64,000 nt of DNA from Eurosta solidaginis (Eukaryota; Arthropoda; Insecta; Diptera; Tephritidae): NCBI RefSeq assembly GCF_040869045.1, contig NC_090322.1, positions 182,899,477 through 182,963,476 on the forward strand, read 5' to 3'. Shown piece after piece: positions 36,920 to 48,262 of the stretch; position 1 is the stretch's first letter, and each line of letters opens with the position of its first letter. The notes under the pieces were generated by a model, which was not told the DNA's origin, searched no databases, and saw only the letters and a program-made list of their open reading frames with translations. Position numbers and translations under genes: made by a program.

Positions 36920-37474
36920 AGGGCGAGATGGCCTAGAAGGCCGCATGTGGTCATAACAAATCGTTCCCGAGATGGTCGGGCTTGGTACCGGAACGTACCG
37001 GATCTGCATCCGGCAAAGGACCATCAACATCGATAACACTCCCCAAGGCTTTCGCGGAGTGCCCTTATCGCTACAACGATAACAACAGCAACAACAGGAG
37101 AGTATAAAAGCAGAGCAAGGAATAATCAGTCAGTTTGACACGCTTTAGCGCAGTACGCGATTATTGTAATTGTACTACTGCCAAAGTAATACAGACCATT
37201 TTGCCATACTGAATATAGGAGTTATTTATTCCACAGTTCAGAGATTCGAACATAGCAGAAGGTGTAAAATAAACACGAGTTTCGCAAAATTCGTTACAGT
37301 ATATTTTTTCAGCGGGCGCCGCCGTGCTGATTTAACTAAACGAAGGTTGCCGACTCTGGTGGAAGGAAATATAACATCGAAATTTTTTAGAACATTTTTC
37401 TGAAGTGGTAGTGGTTTGGCAAGCCCTTGGAGTGAATTACTGCAAAAAATATCTTTATAAATGCAATGCGCGAC

Positions 37475-37675
37475 AACCTCCGAAGAGATTTTGGGCGGAG
37501 CTTCTCTTTTAATTTTCATGTTTATTGTTGTAGCCCAAATTGGTTACACTGAAATGACAGTCTTTGGTCGGGAAAAATCGCGGGTCTCTCCGGTACACAG
37601 AACCGGCTGCCGTGGGAAGCGTATTTGCGCCGTGCTCCTTTTTAATTTTTCCTACAAATTGGCGGGACTGGACTT
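37475..37675 (-). mobile_element. tRNA-derived SINE, 3' portion, interrupted
   Basis: CAACCTCCGAAGAGATTTTG to GAGCTTCTCTTTT (37475-37515) and CGTGCTCCTTTTTAATTTTT plus CCTACAAATTGGCGGGAC (about 37630-37675) match the complement of the SINE 3' part. About 100 bp of unrelated, GC-richer sequence (37516-37620, with TCGCGGGTCTCTCCGGTAC) sits between them. Confidence 0.6.
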
Positions 37676-37939
37676 AGAAATTTAACTCAAACCAACACCT
37701 GCTACTTTGGTAGAGTAGGCAACTTAATTGAAGGAGGTTTAATGATGAGCTATATGACCTTTTTTTTAAATATCGCATAGTACAACGAAGAAAAGCAGCG
37801 GAAGGGGGAGACCTTTACGTAGGAGGGAGGAACAGTAGGAGGATTTTTACTGCCTTTGTGGTCCCAATTGACGACTGCTAGGAAAAAATGCCAGAGCAAA
37901 ACAACCAAAAAGTAGTGAGTGGTGATTATATCTATGGTA

Positions 37940-38733
37940 AACCTGTATGACTGCTGATATGATATCGATCTTATTGGCCTGAAAAAACAAGCTGTGAGTT
38001 CTGCCTTCTCTGGATTAGATAAAGAAGTAAAAGAGTGGTTCTTGCGGTAAATGAGGACAAGACGAAGTACTTGCTGTCATCCGAGAAAGAATCGGCACAT
38101 TTGCGCTTTGGCAGACACATCACGGATATAAATTAGAGACTGTGAAGGATTTCGTCTATTTGGGAACCAGCATTAACAGCAAAAACAATGTCAGCTTAGA
38201 AATCAAACGGAGAAGTACCCTTGCCAATAAGTGCTACTTTGGACTGAGTAGGCAATTGAAAAGTAAAGACCTCTCTCGACGAACAAACATCACGCTCTAC
38301 AAGTCGCAGATCATACCTTTCCTGATGTATGGCACGGAATCATGAACGTTGTCGGAAGAAGATGAGATGGCTCTTGGGGTTATCGAGGGAAAAGTTCTCT
38401 GGAAGATTTATGGTCCTCTCCGTGATGGCAACGGCAAGTATCGAAGGAGGTATAATGATGAGCTGTATGACCTTTACGCAGATATGACGATAGTGCAGCA
38501 AATAAAAACCCAAAGGTTTCGCTGGCTAGTTCATGTTATGCGAATGGACGAAAACTCCTCGGCCAAGAAAGTATTGCAGTCGATATCGAAGTTTGAAAGC
38601 GGAGGAAAGGGGTGACCTCGACTGAGTGGTGACTTGGTGCTACCAACAGGCGTCGGTTATCGCGAAACAGGGATAGCTGACGCAACTTTTTACGAAACGG
38701 CCAAAATCACTTAGGCAGTTAAGTGTCAATTAT
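37940..38733 (+). pseudogene. RTE-type LINE, RT C-terminus to 3' end
   Basis: In shifting frames: IDLIGLKKQAVSSAFSGL, NEDKTKYLLSSEKESAHL, DFVYLGTSINSKNNVSLEIK, LYKSQIIPFLMYGTES and ALGVIEGKVLWKIYGPLRDG, then TQRFRWLVHVMRMDE. This is the palm/thumb and C-terminal region of RTE-clade ORFs (YLGS...EI.RR and RLRWLGHVMRM signatures). At least three frameshifts or stops are present (one at 38343-38345). The 3' end (GGCAGTTAAGTGTCAATTAT) corresponds to the end of the copy at 43033-44085. A short stray piece of the same family is at 37728-37765. Confidence 0.82.
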
Positions 38734-39471
38734 TGATTATGATGAAGCTGTATGACTTGACAACTAGTTTAATAGCTAACATTTTATAGTTAACCAAAAG
38801 TGAGTTTTTTGGGTATTCCCGTAAAATAGTCAACTACTATTGTTTTTATAAATTGCAAGTCTTTTCTGTTGGGAGTGGCACAGATCTCAGATATCGAAGC
38901 TACAGGTATAGTCCTGCAACATTTCTTATATATGCCAAAACGATTTGGTTATTTAGAACATAATAGGGAATTTTTGGTTTGGTCTTTACGAACCAGCAAG
39001 TTCCAGCAAACCTAACCAACGGCATGTGCCTTGAAGTCAGACCCACAACAACTAGGAAAATTAAACTTTTCTGTCTAGCTAATGCAGAGGATATTCGGCT
39101 ATAATACAGGAGTAAGGTAACCTTTGTCTATGGTATTTTGGTGCCATAACTTTGATCTTGAGAAGTTCTATAATTTCTTCCAATGACCTTTCAAGCTGTG
39201 AAGTGGCGTTGTTATTGTTCAATTGTTTGGCGAAACATGTAGCATGCTTTAAGGGGGCTACAACGCGATTAGCAAACAAAGATATGAGAACAACCATACA
39301 GTTGAAAAGAACATTAAAAGGAATAAGATATGACAAGAGACGAGGTTAAAAAAAGAATAACCTCTGTCCGTTTTTAGAAGTTTGAAAAAAAGCTACTTTT
39401 GTTCCGATGACCTTTCAATGTAAGCTTTCAATTTCGGGGCGACCCTTTTTCCGACGCTGTACATCTAAATG
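38734..39471. other. Noncoding spacer
   Basis: No recognisable gene or element; ordinary composition. Confidence 0.5.
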
Positions 39472-39812
39472 GCGGCCGCCGTGGTGTGATGGTAGCATGC
39501 ACCGAAGATCCTGGGTTCACGCCTCGGGCAAAGCAACATAAAAATTTTAGAAACAAGTTTTTCAATTAGAAGACAATTTTTCTAAGCGGGGTCGCCCCTG
39601 TGTGTGTTTAGCAAGCACTCCGAGTGTATTTCTGTCATGAAAAGCTCTCAGTGAAAACTCATCTGCCTTGCAGATGCTGGTCGTAATCGGCATAAAACTA
39701 ATAGGGCTTCCTCCCACCAATTTTCAGGAAAAATTAAAAGAAGCACGACGCAAATTGGAAGAGAAGCTCGGCCTAAAATCTCTTCGAAGGTTATCGCGCC
39801 TTACATTTATTT
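39472..39812 (+). mobile_element. tRNA-derived SINE, copy 2
   Basis: Starts GGCGGCCGCCGTGGTGTGAT with TGGTAGCATGC (A-box region), then CTGGGTTCACGCC (B-box region) and GGGCAAAGCAACAT. It ends CCTAAAATCTCTTCG to CGCGCCTTACATTTATTT. Length about 340 bp, close to copies 1, 3 and 4. Confidence 0.88.
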
Positions 39813-40524
39813 GTACATCTATGTACAATTTCTAAACGCCTCAAGCGTGCATTCAAATCCTCGCTCTTCCACTTGAACACTATTTTGTTGTTGCTTACTT
39901 TCCTACGGCTCTTCCTTGAGTGCATACTCATAGTACAAACAATTTCCCAATGGCATTGGTGAAATTTCTTATCAACGATTTTATTTTGTTTTATTACACT
40001 TAGATATTTGTTGTTACTTTTTATTCGCATTTATTTTTGCTGTTCGAAAAATGTGCGCTTTGGTTTCGTATTGGTAATTTTATGTTTTTCGCCAAACGGC
40101 GCGCAATAAAGATGCCATCGGCAAAGCAGCGGACTTTTCCCTATTGTTAAGAAATGCTCAATCACTATAGCCTCCGCAAGGGATGTTGCCGTTTACTTGT
40201 TTCATTTGTTATTCTAACTTTGCCTTGGTGTCATAATGAGAATAATGCTTATGAAAATGTCATTTTCTCTTGTTATCACTGCTTTTGTTTTAATGTTATT
40301 ATTGTATTCGGCTATGCTACCAGCTAATGAATAAAGATATGAAATATTATAGCACTTTCATATTTATTTATATCATCTTTGAAGAGATTTAATTTTGTTA
40401 TTTGTCATTCCTAAAAATATCGTTAATAAAATATCATCGAGCAATGATAAGACGGTAACTTAAGACGTAACTTATTAAGTTGACAGTTTACGTTTGCGCT
40501 TAGGTGCTGTGGTCGATATAACCC
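39813..40524. other. Noncoding spacer
   Basis: No supported gene. 39830-40030 has a lower AT content than its surroundings but no recognised protein on either strand. Confidence 0.45.
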
Positions 40525-40620
40525 AACCGGTATAGAGTCGTTCGTGTGATGGTATCGTGTTCCACCTAACACACCGCAGATCCTGGGTTCACTCCCGGAC
40601 CATGATTCAATTACTAGAGG
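40525..40620 (+). mobile_element. SINE tRNA-like head (fragment)
   Basis: TCGTGTGATGGTATCGTG and CAGATCCTGGGTTCACTCCC match the A and B box regions of the SINE family. The rest of the SINE body does not follow. It has no CCA end, no anticodon arm I can assign and no cloverleaf, so it is not a tRNA gene. Confidence 0.6.
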
Positions 40621-41770
40621 TTTGTTCTCCAATGATGACAGATCTTTGACACTCCCAAATTGAAAAATCTGCAGGGGTTGCTTTTACGAAGTAAGGAAAA
40701 CGGGGAACAATTCAATCCCCTTCAGTGAAAATTGTAGTAGAAAAGTATCTTTGGTACTATATTAGTAGTGATAATAAATTTGTAAATGCCAAAAATTTTT
40801 GGGGAAATAATTCATTTTCTACTAAATATTTCGTGAATTGATAAAGTTATGTTGGTTTGGTCATTCTTTCAGAAATTGTTTGAAGAATGCCGTACGTTAG
40901 AATTTTATTCAAAAATTCACTATCTCAAAATTTGTTTCAAAAACTCCCTACATGAGCATAAGTTCAATGCATTTTATCATAAGAGGGAGTTAATGAAAAG
41001 CATTCTGAGATAAAGCGTTCTTCAATATAACTCTAATATTGGGCGGTTTTGTGGCAAATCCTGATTGGGAAATTTTTGAAAAATATTTTGAGATAGAACG
41101 ATTTTGAACAGGCAGCCGCAATGAACGAACAAAAATAAAAGAAAATGACTTATTGTCTTAGAACTTTATATTCCTACCTTGACTTTGACAGAAGAGTTAA
41201 GCTTTTGTGCGGTCCTGCTACACAGGAAGTTTTCACCTTTTTATTTTGAAATTTCGGAAAGCTCTTTTCCGTTAAGTATTCATGGAAGCGTTCCGGATAA
41301 ACCGTTAGTTTAGAATATTCGAAATACGTTCATTTGATACTACCTCAAATAAGTATATACAAACTATTCTAAATATAAACCGTTTCCCCAAATTCTTAAA
41401 TGGAGACGAATATTCCGAACATATGGAATTAATAGAACAGAAGGTCGACTCTTAATACGCGCCCAAAAATATCGAGCGAAGTGTCAAAAGACGCGTATTG
41501 ACCTCTATAACTCTAATTCGAAGGCGGAAATAAAAATTTTAGCTCGTTCAAAAGATATTGAATATACCCTTTCTTTCTTTCTTTCCTTCTTTCTCTATGT
41601 TCTCCTTTATTCCTTTTATGTTTATTTGCCTATTGATCTATGTATCTTGAAATTTATTGTAAAGTTCAAATAACTTGTATATTTAAATCATTTATCCCTA
41701 ATCCTTAATCTTAAGAAGTTTTGTATCAAATGAAATGTGGCACGTTAAAAGACTCTGTCTTACTTGTGTC

Positions 41771-41806
<36 letters not shown>

Positions 41807-43032
41807 TTGACGAATACCGAAAAATGACCCCGGGTTGCGTTGGCGGCCTTCAGCCGAGCTTATAAAAAATTGCCCTGGCCGGTCCACCAATGAGGTGGGA
41901 TCAAAATTAAATGCGTGTAAATCCCTTTGTACACAAAATCTTTTTCAGTGTACAAAAACAATCACATGAAAATTGCCAACTGCAAATATCTCCGGACAGA
42001 GATACAATTTTTCTTTTCCGCCTTCGGATTATTGTTGTCGAGGTCACCTCTCTCGATATTTTTGGACGCGTATTAGCAGTATACTCCTGTTCTAGACTTT
42101 TACCGGAATAAGTTAACATTCGCAATGAGTACATTTCGTTATGGCATCTTCATAATTTACTAATGACATTTTTACCTGAATCGATTTAATAGTCGAGGTT
42201 TTGACGTTGAACGATGAATTTTTAATTGGTTTATGTTTCGTATATTCATAGGTTTACGAAAGTGCACGATTTCTTGGTGTCCTTCAGCCATACTAATGGA
42301 TCGAGGCATAGTTAATAAATTCACTATAAAATTAAAAAAAAAAATGTTCTAAGGAGTTATGCAGTTCAGTACTTATCGCGTATTTGTAAACTGATTGCTT
42401 CCTATTTCTACTACTAATATTTTTCGAAAACTCGCAAAGAAACAACACAGTTAACGGATGTCAGTTCGATTTGGGAGCAAAATGGCCGCAATTGTCAAAA
42501 AATTTGCCTGTCGAGCAAACCTCTTGTGATTGAATCATGCTCCCGGACAAAGCAACACCAAAATTTAAGAATTTTAGAAACAATGGCAATAATACTTATA
42601 TGACACTACTCTATTTTGTCTTGGATTCTAAGCTAGAAATTCTGGCGAAGCTTTATGGGAACATCAAAATACAAATTCCAAACAAGAGAGAGGGAGACCA
42701 ATATAAATGAGAAAATGAGACTAAGATAAAAGAGTTTGACATGTTATTGTTTATTTTTAATATCGTATTTTTCACCGACTTTTTTCATTAAAACAGTGCA
42801 AATAACACGGAAAAATTATTTCGCGTTTTCTTGATTCTTTTATTTCACTAAAATGTTGAATGTTGTTGTATAATTGTGCACAGAATTTTCAAACTAAAAA
42901 CGAAATTTTCATTTGTCAGAAAAAATGAAGAAAATACAGCCGAATGTCAAAAGAACCTAACGAAAAAAAGATTGGATCTTTTGTTTTTAATAAACTATGT
43001 AGATCGTATTATGTCAAATGTATTGTGCGAAT
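40621..43032. other. Noncoding AT-rich region with small repeat pieces
   Basis: Contains a (TAA)n microsatellite (41772-41805) and a SINE scrap at about 42530-42600 (CTCCCGGACAAAGCAACACC). 42300-42560 resembles 44690-44900 (for example the TACTACTAATATTTTT region and GATTGAATCATG), a dispersed duplication. No gene seen. Confidence 0.5.
41772..41805 (+). repeat. (TAA)n microsatellite, about 11 units
   Basis: Uninterrupted TAA/AAT triplets. Confidence 0.95.
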
Positions 43033-44085
43033 GATTGAAGCCTACCGAGAATCGGCTGATCTGACCTTATCAGTGCGGCTTCAGGCATGGTAAATCTACC
43101 ATCGACCAGATTTTCACAATGCTCCAAATCTTGGAAAAAACGCCCGAAAAAAGAATCGACACACATCACCTCTTCGTTGATTTTAAAGCCGATTTCGACA
43201 GCACGAAATGGAGCTGTCTATATGCCGCCATGTCTGAATTTGGTTTGCCCGCAAAACTTATACGGCTGTGCAAAATGACGTTGAGCAACACCATCAGCTC
43301 AGTCAGAATTGGGAAGGACCTCTCCGAGCCGTTCGAAACTAAACGAGGTTTAAGACAGGATGACCCCCTATCGTGGGATTTATTTCATTAATTTGATGCT
43401 GGAGAAAATTATAATAGCTGCAGAACTTAACCGCTCTAAAACAATATTCTATAAAAGGGGTGCAATTACTGGCATATGATGATGACATTGATATCATCGG
43501 CCTAAACACCCGCGCCGTTAGTTCTGCTTACTCCAAACCGGAAAAGAAGCGGTAAAGATGGGTTTGATGGTGAATGAGAACAAAACGAAGTACCTGCTGT
43601 CATCGAGCAAAGAGTCAGCGCATATGCGCCTTGCCAACCACGCTACTGTTGGCAGCCATAATTTCGAAATAGTAAAAGACGGCTCTGGGAGTGTTCGAGA
43701 GAAAAGTTCTTCGAAAGATTTATGGACATCTATGCGTTGGCGATGGCGAGTGCCGAAGAAGATTTAACGATGAGCTGTACGAGCTATACGCAGACATCAA
43801 TATAGTCCAGCGAATTAAAACGCAGCGGCTGCGCTGGCCATGTTATGCGAATGAAAGATGACGCTCCGGCCAAGAAAGTGTTTCTGTCGGAACCCGCCTA
43901 TGGAAGCAGAGGTGGTAGAGGGCGGCCCCCTTTCCGTTGGAAGGACCAGGTGGAAAATGATTTAAACTCCCTTGGTGTGACCAATTGGCGCCGGTTGGCA
44001 GAGAGAAGGAGCTACTGGCGTGCCTTGTTGGACGGCCATAACCGTTCAAACGGTTAAGCGCCAATTAAGTAAGTAGTAAGTAACA
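43033..44085 (+). pseudogene. RTE-type LINE, 5'-truncated, RT to 3' end
   Basis: Frames carry MLQILEKTPEKRIDTHHLFV, DFKADFDSTKWSCLYAAM (RT motif A), RIGKDLSEPFETKRGLRQDD (motif B region, RG..QGDPLS-like), and ILAYDDDIDIIGL, which keeps a DD core in YDDDID. Later come NENKTKYLLSSSKESAHM, RRRFNDELYELYADINIVQR and WKDQVENDLNSLGVTNWRRL. Multiple frameshifts occur and the endonuclease is missing. The 3' end is CGGTTAAGCGCCAATTAAGT plus an (AAGT)n tail, shared with 18060-18216. Confidence 0.85.
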
Positions 44086-45098
44086 TTGTATTTTGTTTTT
44101 GGTTTTATGAATATACTTTACACACATACTCTAGTACTGAAACCGAATTAGGGCCAAGGCGACAATAAAAATTAAAGAAAAAATACATGAAAATAGAGTA
44201 GTGTCATATAGGTATAAATATGGATCTAATGACTACTTCTAGCCACTACTTTACATATTTCCTTAATCCGATTAACCATTTCAGACATATTGCGATCTAA
44301 ACAATTTTTTCTATTACGGGTCCCAACCTAGAATCACGATAAAGGCTCAGCTTAGTTGCGGTCTTGCTACGCAGGGAGTGCATTTACCTATTTATTTTGA
44401 AACTAAGGCTGACCGCTATAAGCTATGCTAGGCGAAAGCGAATTTTATTTCCATATATTTTACAAGCTTGAAACGTTTCTGGCACTCTGACAACTTTTTT
44501 AAAGTTTTCCATAAGAAGTAATTTGCAGAGCTTACGGAATGAGCAAGTTAACATGCGCAAAGAGTATAACACATCGTTATGGCATTTCTAATATTTACTA
44601 ATTGCATTTTTCCATGAGTTGATCTTTTAGTCGACTATGAATTTAAATTCTGATTTCGTATGTTCGTAGTTTTCATAAAATCTCATTTTTTCATCCCCAC
44701 TAGTACATCCTGGTATATTTAATAAACTTTTCATAGAGTCAGAAAAATAATACCAAGGAATTATGCAGTCCTATTTCTACTACTAATATTTTTAAAAACT
44801 TTGCAAAGAAACCATACAGTTAATGGATGTCAAATCGAATTGAGAGTAAGATGTCCGCAATGGTCAAAAATTTTGCCAGCCGAGCAAACCTCTTTTGATT
44901 GAATCATGATTTATAATTATATTGAATTGCGATGGATTTTCGAAGATTTTTCTTGAATTGCAAGGAATTTCAAGAAGAAATTGACAAGGCCAGCAAAACG
45001 TAAGTTTTTGAATTTCTTTTGCGCTACTTTGGCGCTGCCGTTGCGTTGTCTGTGAATTAGGAACATAGCAGTGTGTGTTCAACGTCGACTGTTGACGC
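44086..45098. other. Noncoding region
   Basis: 44150-44900 resembles 40740-42560 in several places (for example TTGCGGTCTTGCTACGCAGG versus GTGCGGTCCTGCTACACAGG at 41212). This suggests an old segmental duplication or a shared unidentified repeat. No gene recognised. Confidence 0.45.
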
Positions 45099-45236
45099 CA
45101 GGCATGCTTAACGAACGAAACGATATCATTTCGTTACGATAATCAACGCTAATAAACGAACGAAGTGACTTCGTTTCGTTTATTAGCGTTGATTATCGTA
45201 ACGAAATTATATCGTTTCGTTCGTTAAGCATGCCTG
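45099..45236. mobile_element. hAT-type palindromic MITE, 138 bp, 8-bp duplication
   Basis: Nearly perfect palindrome along its whole length: CAGGCATGCTTAACGAACG at the left and the complement of the right end are identical, and the arms match for about 65 bp with only a few mismatches around a centre near 45168. GTTGACGC is duplicated exactly at 45091-45098 and 45237-45244. A CAGG start plus an 8-bp duplication fits the hAT superfamily. The exact duplication indicates a recent insertion. Confidence 0.88.
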
Positions 45237-45528
45237 GTTGACGCCATGTAAGCGCCGAAACGACGCTAAAGCCGAATGTGTTTGAGCCCTAAATATTTAT
45301 GGTAATTTAAAAAAGAAATTATTATTTACCGACTCACCTTGTGAATTGAGGATTTTCTTCATCGCATTAGCACTACACATTGCTCCCAGATATGCTAACT
45401 TCTACCCAAGACGTAACACTATTACGGTAATAGGCATCAATTTGTTGCAGTCAACTGTAAAAAAAGAATTGCATAAAAGTGTATTAAGTCCTGAAAATCG
45501 TCACAGACTCATTTGTACAGACGTTGTT

Positions 45529-48210
45529 ATACTCAGTTGAGCAGAGCTCACAGAGTATATTAAGTTTGATTGGATAACGGTTGGTTGTACATATATAAAG
45601 GAATCGAGATAGATATAGACTTCCATATATCAAAATAATCAGGATGGAAAAAAATTTTATTGAGCCATGTCCGTCCGTCCGTCCGTCCGTTAACACGATA
45701 ACTTGAATAAATTTTGAGGTATCTTGATGAAATTTGGTATGTAGGTTCCTGAGCACTCATCTCAGATCGCTATTTAAAACGCCCACTTTTTCGATATCGA
45801 AAATTTCGAAAAACCGAAAAAGTGCGATAATTCATTACAAAAGACAGATAAAGCGACGAAACTTGGTAGATGGGTTGAACTTATGACGCAGAATAGAAAA
45901 TTAGTAAAATTTTGGACAATGGGTGTGGCACCGCCCACTTTTAAAAGAAGGTAATTTAAAACTTTTGCAAGCTGTAATTTGGCAGTCGTTGAAGATATCA
46001 TGATGAAATTTGGCAGGAACGTTACTCCTATTACTATATGTACGCTTAATAAAAATTAGCAAGATCGGAGAAGGACCACGCCCACTTTTAAAAAAAATTT
46101 TTTTTAAAGTAAAATTTTAACAAAAAATTTAATATCTTTACAGTATATAAGTAAATTATGTCAACATTCAACTCCAGTAATGATATGGTGCAACAAAATA
46201 CAAAAATAAAAGAAAATTTCAAAATGGGCGTGGCTCCGCCCTTTTTCATTTAATTTGTCTAGGAAACTTTTAACGCCATAAGTCGAACAAAAATTAACCA
46301 ATCCCTTTGAAATTTGGTGGGGGCATAGATTTTATGACGCTAACTGTTTTCTGTGAAAATGGGCGAAATCGGTTGATGCCACGCCCAGTTTTTATACACA
46401 GTCGTCCGTCTGTCCTTCCGCATGGCCGTTAACACGATAACTTGAGCAAAAATCGACATATCTTTAATGAACTAAGTTCACGTGCTACTTGAACTCACTT
46501 TATCTTGGTATGAAAAACGAACGAAATCCGACTATGACCACGCCCACTTTTTCGATATCGAAAATTACGAAAAATGAAAAAAATGCCATAATTCTATACC
46601 AAATGCGAAAAAAAGGATGAAACATGGTAAGGTAATTGGATTGTTTTATTGACGCGAAATATAACTTTAGAAAAAACTTTATAAAATGGTTGTAACACCT
46701 ACCATATTAAGTAGAAGAAAATGAAAAAGTTCTGCAGGGCGAAATAAAAAACCCTTAAAATCTTGGCAGATATTACATATATAAATAAATTAGCAGTATC
46801 CAACAGATGATGTTCTGGGTCACCCTGGTCCACATTTTGGTCGATATCTGGAAAACGCCTTCACATATACAACTACCACCACTCCCTTTTAAAACTCTCA
46901 CTAATACCTTTAATTTTATACCCATATCGTACAAACTCATTCTAGAGTCACCCCTGATCCACCTCTATGGCGATATCTCGAAAAGGCGTCCACCTATAGA
47001 ACGAAGGCCCACTCCCTTTTAAAAATACTCATTAGCACCTTTCTTTGATACCCATATCGTACAAACAAAGTCTAGAGTCACCCCTGGTCCACCTTTATCG
47101 CGATATCTCGAAACGGCGTCCACCTATGGAACTAAGGATTACTCCCTTTTAAAATACTCATTAACACCTTTCTTTTGATACCCATATTGTACAAACAAAT
47201 TCTAGGGTCACCCCTGGTCCACCTTTATGGCGACATTTCGAAACGGCATCCACCTATAGAACTAAGGCCCACTCCCTTTTAAAATACTCATTAACACCAG
47301 TCGTTTGATGCCCATATTGTACAAACAAATTCTAGGATCACCCCTGGTCCATCTTTGTGGAAATATCTCGAAACGGCGTCCACCTATGGAACTAAGGATT
47401 ACTCCCTTTTAAAATACTCATTAACACCTTTCATTTGATACCCATATCGTACAAACATATTCTAAAGTCACCCCTGGTCCACCTTTATGCCGATATCTCG
47501 AAAAGGCGAACACCTATAGAACGAAGGCCCACTCCCTTTTAAAAATACTCATTAGCACCTTTCATTTGATACCCATATCGTACAAACACATTCTAGAGTC
47601 ACCCCTGGTCCACCTTTAAGGCGATATCTCGAAAAGGCGACCACCTATACAACAACCACCACTCCCTTTTAAAACCCTCATTAATACCTTTAATTTGATA
47701 CCCATATCGTACAAACACATTCTAGAGTCACCCCTGGTCCACCTTTATGCCGACATTTCGAAACGGCATCCACCTATAGAACTAAGGCCCACTCCCTTTT
47801 AAAATACTCATTAACACCAGTCGTTTGATGCCCGTATTGTACAAACAAATTCTAGGATCACCCCTGGTCCACCTTTGTGGCAATATCTCGAAACGGCGTC
47901 CACCTATGGAACTAAGGATTACTCCCTTTTAAAATACTCATTAACACCTTTCATTTGATACCCATATCGTACAAACGCATTCTAGAGTCAACCCTGATCC
48001 ACCTATGGCGTCCACCTATAGAACTATGGCCCACTCGCTCATAAAATACTCTTTAATCCCTTTCATTTGATACACATGTCATATAAACACATTCCAGGGT
48101 TTCCCTCGGTTCATTTTCCTACATGGTTATTTTCCCTTATTATGTTGTCACCATAGCTCTCAACTGAGTATGTAATGTTCGGTTACACCCGAACTTAACC
48201 TTCCTTACTT
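45529..48210 (+). mobile_element. DINE-1-type non-autonomous Helitron with central tandem repeats
   Basis: The architecture matches DINE-1/INE-1 elements: a 13-bp subterminal repeat ATACTCAGTTGAG at 45529-45541, whose complement is CTCAACTGAGTAT at 48159-48171; a GTCY microsatellite (GTCCGTCCGTCCGTCCGT near 45668, another at 46405); conserved blocks such as CACTTTTTCGATATCGAAAA; and a 3' stem-loop GTTCGGttacacCCGAAC at 48177-48194 followed by a tail ending CTTACTTG. It has no ORF. The centre (46815-48120) is a tandem array. A short second copy lies on the minus strand at 59921-60443. Confidence 0.8.
46815..48120 (+). repeat. Central tandem repeat, period about 129 bp, about 10 units
   Basis: Each unit contains GAGTCACCCCTGGTCCACCT, a CGATATCTCGAAA segment, GGCGTCCACCTATAGAACTA, CACTCCCTTTTAAAA and GATACCCATATCGTACAAAC. 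The landmark TCTAG(A/G)GTCA recurs near 46941, 47073, 47202, 47331, 47461, 47592, 47721, 47850 and 47979. Two slightly different unit types alternate (CAGTCGTTTGATGCC versus CTTTCATTTGATACC), hinting at higher-order repeats of about 390-520 bp. Confidence 0.9.
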
Positions 48211-48227
48211 GTTTTTTTTTTTGAATT

Positions 48228-48230
<3 letters not shown>

Positions 48231-48260
<30 letters not shown>
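48231..48260 (+). repeat. (TA)n microsatellite, 30 bp
   Basis: Uninterrupted AT dinucleotides just outside the 3' end of the DINE element. Confidence 0.95.

Positions 48261-48262
<2 letters not shown>

Larger units (their letters stand above)
35446..37098 (+). mobile_element. 5'-truncated LINE 3'UTR inserted in the LTR, itself split by an R1-like LINE
   Basis: The + strand fragment contains GGGGTTGTGTAGCGCAACCC at 35483, continues to 35645, then resumes at 36935 with AGAAGGCCGCATGTGGTC and ends CCTTATCGCTACAACGATAA with a CAACAA-type tail. It is flanked by the 13-bp duplication AGAGTATAAAAGC (35433-35445, 37099-37111). No coding part is kept. The same 3' terminus occurs at 21020-21065. Confidence 0.8.
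35171..37298 (+). mobile_element. Solo LTR with GTAT target duplication, split by a nested LINE
   Basis: Starts TGTGGCGAATATTAGCAGTT and ends GCAAAATTCGTTACA. GTAT is found at 35167-35170 and 37299-37302. The LTR promoter region GAGTATAAAAGC is present twice, at 35433-35445 and 37099-37111. These two copies are the target duplication of a LINE that inserted there, and without it the LTR is about 560 bp, normal for the family. Confidence 0.88.

Noticed and set aside
46815..48120. Regularly spaced repeats resembling a CRISPR array
   Set aside because: Units are 129 bp with no unique spacers, inside a eukaryotic Helitron-type element.
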